From JAGMDK01 sp023128695 (lineage in GTDB: Bacteria > Planctomycetota > Phycisphaerae > UBA1845 > Fen-1342): DNA of 13,971 nt. A model generated the notes under the pieces. That model saw nothing but the letters and a program-made list of their open reading frames with translations, was not told the origin of the DNA and did no database searches. Below are positions 7,544-13,842 of the stretch, piece by piece. The stretch's first letter is position 1. The number at the start of each line of letters is the position of its first letter. Position numbers and translations under genes: made by a program. Location: NCBI GenBank assembly GCA_030628805.1, contig DAOVQG010000105.1, positions 1 to 13,971 of the forward strand, written 5' to 3'.

Positions 7544-8186
7544 TTTGCTGCTGGGCGGTCTCGATAAACCGCCGGAGGGCGGCGTGGTCTTTTCGGCCGG
7601 GCCGCAACTCGACCCCGCCGGCCACATCCACGCCATCGTAGCAGCCGTCCGCAACGGCAGCCGCCACGTTTGCCGGGGTCAGTCCACCGGCACACCAGCA
7701 AGCCGGCGGGCGCTCGACACACCGGCGTGAGACGTCCCCCAGGCAATCGTACCCAGGATGTGGCCCGCCCTTTGGCGCGTCGAGAATAATCACGTCAATC
7801 CGCACGCCTTCTTCTTTGACCTGTCGCAGGTAGTTCGCCAGTTCGTCGCCGGCCTGGGGGGACGAGACCTCCCAGGCCTTGATTAGGTGGATTTGTGGGT
7901 GGCGCGTTGCGAGTTCCTTGAGATACGACGGCGACTCGCCGCCGTGCAGTTGCACCCACTCGCAGCCCGTGGCCGCGAGAACCTCGTGGACCTCGTCCAG
8001 CGGCGCGTTACGGAACAACAGCACCGGTTGCGCGGCGGGGGGGAGAACGTCCCTCACCCGCCGAGCCGACTCCACAGTGACGCGGCGAGCGCTCGGTGCC
8101 AGGATCAGCCCGATGAAGTCGGCCCCGAATTGGGCCGCCGCCAGGGCGTCGTCCGGATTAGTTATGCCGCAGATTTTGACGCGCAT
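7539..8186 (-). CDS. trpF: Phosphoribosylanthranilate isomerase
   Basis: TrpF converts phosphoribosylanthranilate to the carboxyphenylamino-deoxyribulose phosphate in tryptophan synthesis. The 215-residue protein is a single (beta/alpha)8 barrel of normal length. It has VKICGIT with the catalytic Cys6, GADFIGLILAPSARRV (normally SPR-V), WVQLHG (78-82), the catalytic Asp136 in VIILDAP, AGGLTPANV (166-174) and GVDVAGGVELRPGRKD (185-200). The last motif usually reads DVSSGVE, and the region after Asp136 (KGGPHPG) differs from the usual GGSG/GGTG. The start ATG has only a weak ribosome site. No other trp gene is adjacent. The stop codon TAG and two bases of the last sense codon lie inside the palindromic element 7459-7543. 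It diverges from the M48 gene across 73 bp. Confidence 0.93.
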   Translation of the reverse strand: MRVKICGITNPDDALAAAQFGADFIGLILAPSARRVTVESARRVRDVLPPAAQPVLLFRNAPLDEVHEVLAATGCEWVQLHGGESPSYLKELATRHPQIHLIKAWEVSSPQAGDELANYLRQVKEEGVRIDVIILDAPKGGPHPGYDCLGDVSRRCVERPPACWCAGGLTPANVAAAVADGCYDGVDVAGGVELRPGRKDHAALRRFIETAQQQM

Positions 8187-8259
8187 TGTGTCTCGGGCCG
8201 CGAAAGGATTCTCCGCCCAGCGTATGAAGCCAACCGCTCTTTAGCGTATTATCCGGGCA

Positions 8260-9765
8260 ATGTATCTCGTAGTCATCGGCATCCTCGCTATTGTTCTGAC
8301 GCTGTCCAGCCCCATCTACCGCCTGGTCGCGGAGCCCGGGCTGGTCATCGCGACAGCGGCGGCGGCAACACTGCTGCCGGCCGTGTTCGGCGTGCTGGTC
8401 ACTCGGCGGGTGCTGCGGAAGCTCGACCGGCATCCCCAGCAACCGAGCCGCGGCCAGTTCGTCTTCGGCCGGGGAATGACCATCATCCAGTTTCTGCTCG
8501 GTGCGTGCCACGCCGGCGTGATGCTATGCACCGATTGGCTGCCCTTGTGCCATCAGACCCCGGTCATCGGCACCTGGCCCCTCGTTCCCGGGCTGCTGGC
8601 GCTGGTGCCGTTTCTGCTGTCGATCGTGCTGTTGTGGATCGTCGTGTATCCCGCCGACCGGGCGGTGCGGCAGATCGCGGTCGAAGTCTATCTGTTTCGC
8701 GGCAAGCCGCTCCGCCCGGTGTGGCCGCTGGGGCAGTACCTGTTGTACAACCTGCGGCACCAGGTCCTGTTCATATTGATCCCGATGGCCCTGATCCTCG
8801 CGGCCAGCGATCTGGTCACGCGCTATGAGCAAGCCATCGCGGACGCCACCGGGATCGACTTCGCGCCCGACATGCTGGTCGGGCTGGCCGCCATCGCGGT
8901 GGCGGTGGTCGCCCCGGAGATACTGCGGCACGTCTGGGTCACGCAGAGCCTGCCCGACGGACCCCTCCGCGACCGACTGCAACTACTCTGCCAACGGCTG
9001 CGGCTCCGGTACCGGGACATCCTCGTCTGGCGCTCCGGCGGCATGATCGTGAACGCGGCTGTGATGGGCGTGATCGCGCCCCTGCGTTACGTGCTCATCA
9101 CCGACGCCATGCTGGAACAGATGGAGGACACCAAGATCGAGGCGGTCTTCGGACACGAGGCGGGGCACGTTAAACACCACCATATCCCTTGTTTCCTGCT
9201 CTTCGCGCTGATCAGCGGCTGTATTGTGACCATCTTCTCGGTCCACGCCCACGGGCTGCCCCGTACCGATTATCAGATTCTGCTCACGCTGCTCGGGCTG
9301 GTGCTGGTTTTCAAATGGGGGGTCGTCTTTGGGTGGGTTTCCCGCCGCTTTGAACGCCAGGCGGACATCCACGGCGTCCGCACGTTGACGCTGACCGGGC
9401 TGCCCTGCTCGATGCCCTGTGTGCTCCACTCGTCCGGCGAGAACCCCGGCCAGACGATCCCCGGCGACCCGCTATGCAGCACCGCCGCCCACGTTTTCGG
9501 TCACGCGCTGTATGAAGTAGCGTTGCTCAACGGCATTCAGCCGGAGGCCCGCAGTTGGCGGCACTCGTCGATCGCCTCGCGCTCGCGGTTCCTCCAGCAA
9601 TTAGCGCAGCAGCCCCGCCGGCAGCAGCGCTTCCAACGTCACGTTTTGCTGATCCAGCTCGTGCTGCTCGCCACGGCGATAATTACATCACTATGGGCCG
9701 CGTACGAGCTCGAGATATTGAGCGTATTAGGCAAGTGGCTGACAGGAGCGTTGACGGAACACTAA
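8260..9765 (+). CDS. Integral-membrane M48-family zinc metalloprotease
   Basis: The 501-residue protein has the zinc-protease motif HEAGH (299-303) and a downstream third ligand, Glu365, in RRFERQAD, as in M48 proteases (HtpX/Ste24 type). Probable membrane segments lie near residues 1-20, 28-48, 72-92, 109-130, 162-183, 205-220, 306-328, 338-358 and 461-480. The segment after the third ligand (HVFGHALYEVALLNG, SWRHSSIASR) is typical of large M48 proteins. It is longer than HtpX (about 290 residues) because of extra N-terminal membrane segments. Members act in membrane-protein quality control; the specific substrate is unknown. No ribosome site is visible before the ATG, and a TATTAT lies only 7 bp upstream, which allows leaderless translation. 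Its stop overlaps the stop of the convergent LON-domain gene by 4 bp. Confidence 0.9.
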   Translation: MYLVVIGILAIVLTLSSPIYRLVAEPGLVIATAAAATLLPAVFGVLVTRRVLRKLDRHPQQPSRGQFVFGRGMTIIQFLLGACHAGVMLCTDWLPLCHQTPVIGTWPLVPGLLALVPFLLSIVLLWIVVYPADRAVRQIAVEVYLFRGKPLRPVWPLGQYLLYNLRHQVLFILIPMALILAASDLVTRYEQAIADATGIDFAPDMLVGLAAIAVAVVAPEILRHVWVTQSLPDGPLRDRLQLLCQRLRLRYRDILVWRSGGMIVNAAVMGVIAPLRYVLITDAMLEQMEDTKIEAVFGHEAGHVKHHHIPCFLLFALISGCIVTIFSVHAHGLPRTDYQILLTLLGLVLVFKWGVVFGWVSRRFERQADIHGVRTLTLTGLPCSMPCVLHSSGENPGQTIPGDPLCSTAAHVFGHALYEVALLNGIQPEARSWRHSSIASRSRFLQQLAQQPRRQQRFQRHVLLIQLVLLATAIITSLWAAYELEILSVLGKWLTGALTEH

Positions 9766-10442
9766 TTCAGCTTGTGCTCGTCGGGCAGGGCGACTTGGCG
9801 TTGGATGCGAGCCATCGCCGCCAAGGTGTGGAACTGGCCGAGCAACATGCGGCCACGGGTGAAGGCGTCCGGCTCGTCCAACAAGCATTGTCGCAGTTCC
9901 GGCTCCGCCGGCAGGCCCGCGGCCAGCAAGTCGGCCAGTTCGCCCAAGTCCAGCGGCGCGTCGCGCAGCCGGAGCCAGTTTTTCCGCAGTATGCGGTCGA
10001 GGGCCGGGTTCTCGCGGATGGCGCCGAACAATTTTCCACGCAGCCGTTTCGAGGGAGCCTCACCGCGACTGCAATAGGTCTCCAAGGGCTCGACCCGCGC
10101 TTGGCGATAGGCCTGGTCGGGCACTTCCTCGAGGATCACGGCCCGGCCGATCCCGCGCAGCAGGAGGTTGTAATTCCCGTCCTCGACCTGCTCCCATTCA
10201 ACAATTTGGCCAACCCCGATCGTCGTGTGGATGGGGGCTCGCGGCGTGTAATACAGGGGCTCAAAGCCCGGCTTGAGCAGGGCGGTGCCGAGCACACGAG
10301 CGCCGGACAGGGCATCCGTCATCATCTCCCGGTAACGCGGCTCGAAAATATGCAACGGGAGGATCGTGTGCGGAAAGAGCACGATACCCGGCAGCGGGAA
10401 AAGCGGAATCACAGACGGAACATGGATCGGTTCGTCACCCAT
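9762..10442 (-). CDS. Stand-alone LON substrate-binding-domain protein
   Basis: The 226-residue product matches the N-terminal (LON, PF02190-type) domain of Lon protease. It has FPLPGIVLFP (15-24), LPLHIFEPRYREMM (28-41), a variable core, and the GIGRAVILEE block (97-106), followed by a helical C-terminal half. There is no AAA ATPase or Ser-Lys protease domain, so it is not Lon itself. Such free-standing domains are common in bacteria and their role is poorly defined, possibly substrate binding. The ATG at 10440-10442 is preceded by GAGG at suitable spacing; a GTG four codons upstream is possible but lacks a better site. It converges with the M48 protease gene and shares 4 bp of stop codons with it. 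Confidence 0.9.
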   Translation of the reverse strand: MGDEPIHVPSVIPLFPLPGIVLFPHTILPLHIFEPRYREMMTDALSGARVLGTALLKPGFEPLYYTPRAPIHTTIGVGQIVEWEQVEDGNYNLLLRGIGRAVILEEVPDQAYRQARVEPLETYCSRGEAPSKRLRGKLFGAIRENPALDRILRKNWLRLRDAPLDLGELADLLAAGLPAEPELRQCLLDEPDAFTRGRMLLGQFHTLAAMARIQRQVALPDEHKLN

Positions 10443-10504
10443 GCGGAACCTCACGCCGAAGCAGGGTTTCTTCTCTGAAAGCCTATCTTACACATAGTGT
10501 GATT

Positions 10505-10532
10505 AGTTATCAGTTGTTAGTTGTTAGTATTC
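10505..10532. repeat. Heptamer array AGTTGTT (four units)
   Basis: Four consecutive 7-bp units read AGTTATC, AGTTGTT, AGTTGTT and AGTATTC. The complement (AACAACT) is a rotation of the AACTAAC array at 11302-11322, so the two form an inverted frame around the intergenic island. Confidence 0.75.
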
Positions 10533-10583
10533 CGGGTCGTTGGTTATCCGAACGTTACGAAGAGATTAACGGCTAAAGCCTTG

Positions 10584-10608
10584 GCGCGGCCTTCGGCCGC
10601 AACCAAAG
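10584..10608. repeat. GCGGCC-TTC-GGCCGC hairpin, left partner
   Basis: This is a perfect 6-bp GC hairpin followed by AACCAAAG. It is the inverted partner of 11125-11149 (24 of 25 bases match, the only difference being in the loop). It runs directly into the AGGGTTC array. Confidence 0.85.
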
Positions 10609-10634
10609 GGTTCAGGGTTTAGGGTTCAGGGTTC
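10607..10634. repeat. Heptamer array AGGGTTC (four units)
   Basis: Four exact-length 7-bp units read AGGGTTC, AGGGTTT, AGGGTTC and AGGGTTC. They resemble telomeric repeats only superficially. Confidence 0.85.
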
Positions 10635-10714
10635 AGCGGAGCGATCTGTAATGCAAACGTTCGATTTCTTCGCGCCCCGCGCAGATTCCGTGGCTGCCGC
10701 AAGGGTCTTCGGCA

Positions 10715-10964
10715 GTCCGCGGAGCGGACAACGGAATAAAGCCCAGGGCGAAGCGCAGCGAGCCCTGGGTTGACAGAGCCCATATTGGTACCAGCCCCTG
10801 AAAGGGGCGACGGATGCACCCACACTCGTGGAAGCCCGTTCTGAACACAACACGCAGGCTCGCACTTCCGTCGCCCCCTGCGGGGGCTCGCAGGGGCTCG
10901 CCTCACCAACCCAGGGCTCGCTGCGCTTCGCCCTGGGCTATATTCCGCCGTCCCCTGCGGGGAC
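10715..10964. repeat. 250-bp compound palindrome with three nested hairpin pairs
   Basis: Arms of 58 bp (10715-10772 and 10907-10964, 52 of 58 matching; the inner 41 bp differ at one position) contain two hairpins each: GTCCGC-GGA-GCGGAC and CCCAGGGC...GCCCTGGG. Inside them lies a second inverted pair (10793-10813 and 10868-10888), hairpins AGCCCCTGAAAGGGGC and its partner with one T-A pair replaced by C-G. The central spacer (10814-10867) shows no coding signal. Short open frames through this region are artefacts of the repeats. Confidence 0.9.
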
Positions 10965-10991
10965 TCATCCTTCCCCTTTTCCATTTTCCCC

Positions 10992-11117
10992 CGATCCTCA
11001 ATCCCCAATCCGCATTCCTCAATCCCCAATCCGCATTCCTCAATCCTCAATCCTCAATCCTCAATCCCCAATCCGCATTCCCCAATCCGCAATCCCCAAT
11101 CCGCAATCCGCAATCCT
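10992..11117. repeat. Heptamer array CAATCCN (18 units)
   Basis: Eighteen consecutive 7-bp units without a single indel consist of CAATCCC, CAATCCG, CAATCCT, CATTCCT or CATTCCC, with a first unit CGATCCT. The reverse strand reads GGATTGN. Its CCCCAAT phase matches the heptamer repeats (STRR) described in heterocystous cyanobacteria. It is not coding: translation gives only low-complexity NPQSAFL-type peptides. Confidence 0.95.
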
Positions 11118-11124
11118 CGACCCT

Positions 11125-11149
11125 CTTTGGTTGCGGCCGATGGCCGCGC
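11125..11149. repeat. GCGGCC-GAT-GGCCGC hairpin, right partner
   Basis: This is the inverted partner of 10584-10608. It lies 7 bp after the end of the CAATCCN array, so on both sides a hairpin abuts a heptamer array. Confidence 0.85.
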
Positions 11150-11301
11150 AAGAATCTGTGTGGCTTGCGAAGACACTGACCGTTTGTAATCCAGAGAATA
11201 ACATCCCTGAGCAGACCCCAATCGCCCTCAATACGTCGCTTTTTTTCTTCCTCGGGGATACGCTTCGGAGGAACTCCCGTTCTGAAGTTGGGCCACAGAG
11301 C
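11150..11301. other. Unannotated spacer downstream of recO
   Basis: I see no gene or RNA. A minus-strand frame through here contains a charged stretch (PPKRIPEEEKKRRIEGDWG) but continues straight into the heptamer array, so I do not call it. A T-rich run (TTTTTTTCTTC) at about 11241-11251 is not preceded by a clear hairpin. Confidence 0.4.
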
Positions 11302-11322
11302 AACTAACAACTAACGACTAAC
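11302..11322. repeat. Heptamer array AACTAAC (three units)
   Basis: Three units read AACTAAC, AACTAAC and GACTAAC, in the opposite orientation to the array at 10505-10532. Together they bound the intergenic island. Confidence 0.75.
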
Positions 11323-11389
11323 AACGCACGAAATGGGTGTATGACTTTTCGACCTCCAAACGTCGGCGGCGATCGGTGACGCCTGATTA

Positions 11390-12148
11390 TTAACGTCGCC
11401 GGGGATGCGCCCGCACCAGCAGAGCGGCTACCTGCTCAGCCGTCTTGAAACGCCGACCCGCGATGTGCGTCAGGTGATAGTCCAGCAGCTCGAACCAGGC
11501 GCTCGGGTCGCCGGTCCGCGGCGTGGTCTCGATCAAGCGCGACGGAACGCGGCGTTTCTCAATGTGGTGCGGCTCGCAATCGCGACACAACAGCCCCCCC
11601 GCCCCGGCACTGAAGTATACCGGCTGGCCCGGAATGACCGCCCGCTTGCAGACCACACACTCCCGCAGGCGGGGCGCGTACCCGATCGCCCGGAGCAGAT
11701 CGTGCTGAAAGGTGGGCAGGCACGGCCCCGCCGGTTCGTCGCCGGCCAGATTCCGCAGCGTGTCCGCCAAGGCGTGGAACAACTCGGGGTGCGGATCGCC
11801 CTCCTCCGTCAACCCCGCGACCAGTTCCACGGCGTACAGGGCCCCGTGCAGCCGGAGCAACTCTCGCCGCAGGCCCGTGAAGGTCTCCCGCTGCACCCAC
11901 TCGGTCAGCGTGCCGAGTTGCGCGTCGCCGCGCGGCGGCAAATAGATGACCTCACCGCTTTCGAGCAAATCGAGCCCGACGGCAAAACGCTTCTTGGTAC
12001 TCCGGCGAACCCCTTTGGCGATCAGACGCACCAGTCCGCTCTTGGCCGTGAAGAGCGTAACAATTTGCGAGGTCTCCGAATAATCGGTCAGGCGGAGAAC
12101 GAGAGCTTCATCGGTCCGCGGCGTCACGTGTGGGGTCCTTAACGTCAT
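11390..12148 (-). CDS. recO: DNA repair protein RecO
   Basis: RecO binds single-stranded DNA and SSB and, with RecR, loads RecA during recombinational repair. The 252-residue product has the N-terminal OB-fold strands (EALVLRLTDYSETSQIVTLF, then SGLVRLIAKGVRR, residues 14-49), a helical middle beginning ALYAVELVAGLTEEGDPHPE, and a four-cysteine zinc site at C164-X2-C167 and C188-X2-C191. Length is normal for the family. The frame is open upstream to 12385, but that part translates the 71-bp palindrome (MMGGTAVSAV) and is not RecO. The ATG at 12146-12148, with GGGGTG just upstream, aligns with the start of known RecO proteins. The gene ends beside the heptamer-bounded island, and its upstream region carries the 134-bp element. 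Confidence 0.93.
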   Translation of the reverse strand: MTLRTPHVTPRTDEALVLRLTDYSETSQIVTLFTAKSGLVRLIAKGVRRSTKKRFAVGLDLLESGEVIYLPPRGDAQLGTLTEWVQRETFTGLRRELLRLHGALYAVELVAGLTEEGDPHPELFHALADTLRNLAGDEPAGPCLPTFQHDLLRAIGYAPRLRECVVCKRAVIPGQPVYFSAGAGGLLCRDCEPHHIEKRRVPSRLIETTPRTGDPSAWFELLDYHLTHIAGRRFKTAEQVAALLVRAHPRRR

Positions 12149-12273
12149 AATCACCCCGACCGGCGGAGCCCAGCGTAGCACGTTGGGTGGCACGCACAAG
12201 GACCGCCTGCGAGGAGATTCCTCCGCGCGTTCGCCGCCGGCGTGGCTCCCGTGTCCAGTGACCGATACAATAA

Positions 12274-12407
12274 CTAGTGCTCTTTGACACGTGGAATGAT
12301 GGAAGAAGCGGATGGGTGGCACGGCCGTGTCGGCCGTGAATACCTGCGACTTGTACACGGCTGACACAGCCGTGCCACCCATCAAGAGATGCGTGACAGA
12401 GCACTAG
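12274..12407. repeat. 134-bp composite palindromic element (MITE-like)
   Basis: Outer inverted ends, CTAGTGCTCT and AGAGCACTAG, enclose family A copy 3 (12312-12382: 27-bp arms, 17-bp spacer ACCTGCGACTT). The right flank (ATCAAGAGATGCGTGACAG) is shared with the element at 6816-6908 in inverted orientation. There is no coding capacity. It lies between divergently transcribed recO and the unknown-protein/epimerase unit, where their promoters should be. Confidence 0.85.
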
Positions 12408-12422
12408 CGCGCACTAAACCGC

Positions 12423-12485
12423 GAAAACTAACGGCTGACCGCTGAAAACTAACGGCTGACCGCTGAAAGCTGACCGCTGACCGCT
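12423..12485. repeat. Heptamer array GANNGCT (nine units)
   Basis: Nine contiguous 7-bp units are GAAAACT, AACGGCT and GACCGCT, the same three again, then GAAAGCT, GACCGCT and GACCGCT. Two exact 21-bp periods therefore contain three heptamers each. The array ends 2 bp before the first possible start codon of the following gene and contributes an in-frame TGA at 12464-12466. Confidence 0.9.
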
Positions 12486-12487
12486 CC

Positions 12488-12826
12488 TTGTATTTGGACG
12501 ACGACGTGACCAAGCCTGCACTGGACGATTTCCTGAACCGGCCGGTGGTTCTCGATACGCCGGGGCCGCTGTTGTACATCGGGCAGCTTGACGCCTTTGA
12601 CGAGCGCGGGTTCTGGCTGTCCGAAGCGGACGTGCACGACCGCAGCGAGGGCCATTCCACCAACGAAAAATACATCAACGACGCCCACCTGCTCGAAAAG
12701 GCGGGCTCCCGCCACGTGAATCGGCGGCGCGTCTTCGTCGAGCGAAGCGCCGTGGTAAGTATCTCAGCGTTGGCAGACGTGGTAGCCGAGGGGCAGCCTT
12801 CAGACTCCGAGACCTGGATGCCATGA
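12488..12826 (+). CDS. Conserved small protein of unknown function (112 aa), coupled to the epimerase gene
   Basis: The hydrophilic product has strong internal blocks: PVVLDTPGPLLYIGQL (19-34), DERGFWLSEADVHDRSEGHS (38-57), EKYINDAHLLEKAGSRHVNR (60-79) and RRVFVERSAVVSISALADVV (80-99). These look conserved and resemble, from memory, hypothetical proteins of planctomycetes. The blocks suggest a compact beta-rich fold; I do not assign a function. The frame has no ATG at a usable position: the candidates are TTG at 12488, TTG at 12494 or GTG at 12506, and none has a clear ribosome site. A heptamer array abuts the start. The stop overlaps the epimerase ATG by 4 bp (ATGA), indicating co-translation. 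Confidence 0.75.
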   Translation: MYLDDDVTKPALDDFLNRPVVLDTPGPLLYIGQLDAFDERGFWLSEADVHDRSEGHSTNEKYINDAHLLEKAGSRHVNRRRVFVERSAVVSISALADVVAEGQPSDSETWMP

Positions 12827-13842
12827 AACTCACCTGGCAACGCCAACAGATTCGTCCCCGACACCGTTTCGCCACGTCACAGTGGGGCGTCGACGAGAAG
12901 GAAACCATCGTCGTGCAACTGGAGCACGAGGGGCTCGTCGGCCTGGGCGAGGCCGTGCCGTCCGCGCTCTACGGCCAGACGCTCGAATCGTGCGAAGCCG
13001 CCTTGGGGGCGATGCGGGACGGGCTGGGTGACGACCCGTTCGCGCTCGAGCCTATCCTCCGGCGTTTGCTGGCGGAGTACGACGACCAGCGGGCCGCGAT
13101 TGACGCCGTCGATGCCGCCCTGCACGACTGGTGCGGCAAGCGGCTGGGCATACCGGTCTGGAAGCTGCTCGGCCTGACTCGCCCGCGGAAGCAGACCACC
13201 TTCACCATCGGCGTCGCCGACCCAGACCTGATGCGCGTCAAGGTCGACGAGGCGTTGGCGGCGGGATTCGATGCCCTCAAGATCAAAGTCGGCACCGAGA
13301 ACGATCACGACACGTTGTCGTACATCCGCTCGAAATTCGACGGCCCGCTTTTTCTGGATGCCAATCAGGCCTGGACGCCAAGCGAGGCGGCGGACCAGAT
13401 ACGCGGACTGGCACAATACCGCCCGACGATCATCGAGCAGCCGCTGGCCCGGGAAGATTGGCAGCGGATGACGCCCTTGCGTGAGTTGGGCGTGGCCCCC
13501 ATCTTCGCCGACGAAAGCTGCGAGCGCCCCGCCGACGTCCCGCGGCTACACGGTTGTGTGGACGGGATCAACATCAAGTTCAACAAGTGCGGCGGCCTCC
13601 GCGAGGCACTGCGGATGATCACGCTGGCGCGGGCGCTGGGCATACAGGTCATGCTCGGATGCTTCGTGTGCAGCAGCCTGGCGATCGCCCCGCCGCTGAC
13701 CATCGCTTCACTGGCCGACTACGCCGACCTGGACGGTGCCCTGCTGCTGGCGGAGGACCCGTTCGAGGGGATCAGCCGCGCAGGCGGCACCATCAGCCTC
13801 GGCGAACAGCCCGGGCTCGGCGTCGCCGCAAAAGTCCTGTAG
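12823..13842 (+). CDS. Enolase-superfamily dipeptide epimerase (L-Ala-D/L-Glu epimerase-like)
   Basis: The 339-residue protein belongs to the muconate-lactonising subgroup of the enolase superfamily. An N-terminal capping domain (about 1-120) precedes a barrel with the catalytic KxK at K153/K155 (ALKIKVG), metal ligands Asp179 (FLDANQAW), Glu205 (IIEQPLA) and Asp230 (FADESC), and the second catalytic lysine, K252, in INIKFNKCGG. The segment MLGCFVCSSLAI (277-288) and the C-terminal DLDGALLLAEDPFEG (302-316) resemble L-Ala-D/L-Glu epimerases, which recycle murein peptides by 1,1-proton transfer. Specificity for other dipeptides is possible. It is coupled to the 112-aa protein. Its stop TAG lies inside the palindromic element 13838-13922, with the preceding CTG contributing the element's first two bases. 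Confidence 0.88.
   Translation: MKLTWQRQQIRPRHRFATSQWGVDEKETIVVQLEHEGLVGLGEAVPSALYGQTLESCEAALGAMRDGLGDDPFALEPILRRLLAEYDDQRAAIDAVDAALHDWCGKRLGIPVWKLLGLTRPRKQTTFTIGVADPDLMRVKVDEALAAGFDALKIKVGTENDHDTLSYIRSKFDGPLFLDANQAWTPSEAADQIRGLAQYRPTIIEQPLAREDWQRMTPLRELGVAPIFADESCERPADVPRLHGCVDGINIKFNKCGGLREALRMITLARALGIQVMLGCFVCSSLAIAPPLTIASLADYADLDGALLLAEDPFEGISRAGGTISLGEQPGLGVAAKVL

Noticed and set aside
10607..10634. Telomere-like AGGGTTC/TTAGGG repeats
   Set aside because: There are only four units in a bacterial intergenic island alongside other heptamer arrays. Nothing suggests a chromosome end.
10992..11117. Possible CRISPR array
   Set aside because: The array is a continuous 7-bp tandem repeat with no spacers, and no cas genes are present.
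10619..11310. Short proteins on either strand of the intergenic island
   Set aside because: Their translations are low-complexity products of the repeats (NPQSAFL, CGLGIEE) and run through palindromes in several frames.
12149..12385. N-terminal extension of recO starting MMGGTAVSAV
   Set aside because: It translates the 71-bp palindrome and non-coding flank. RecO homology begins at the ATG at 12146-12148.
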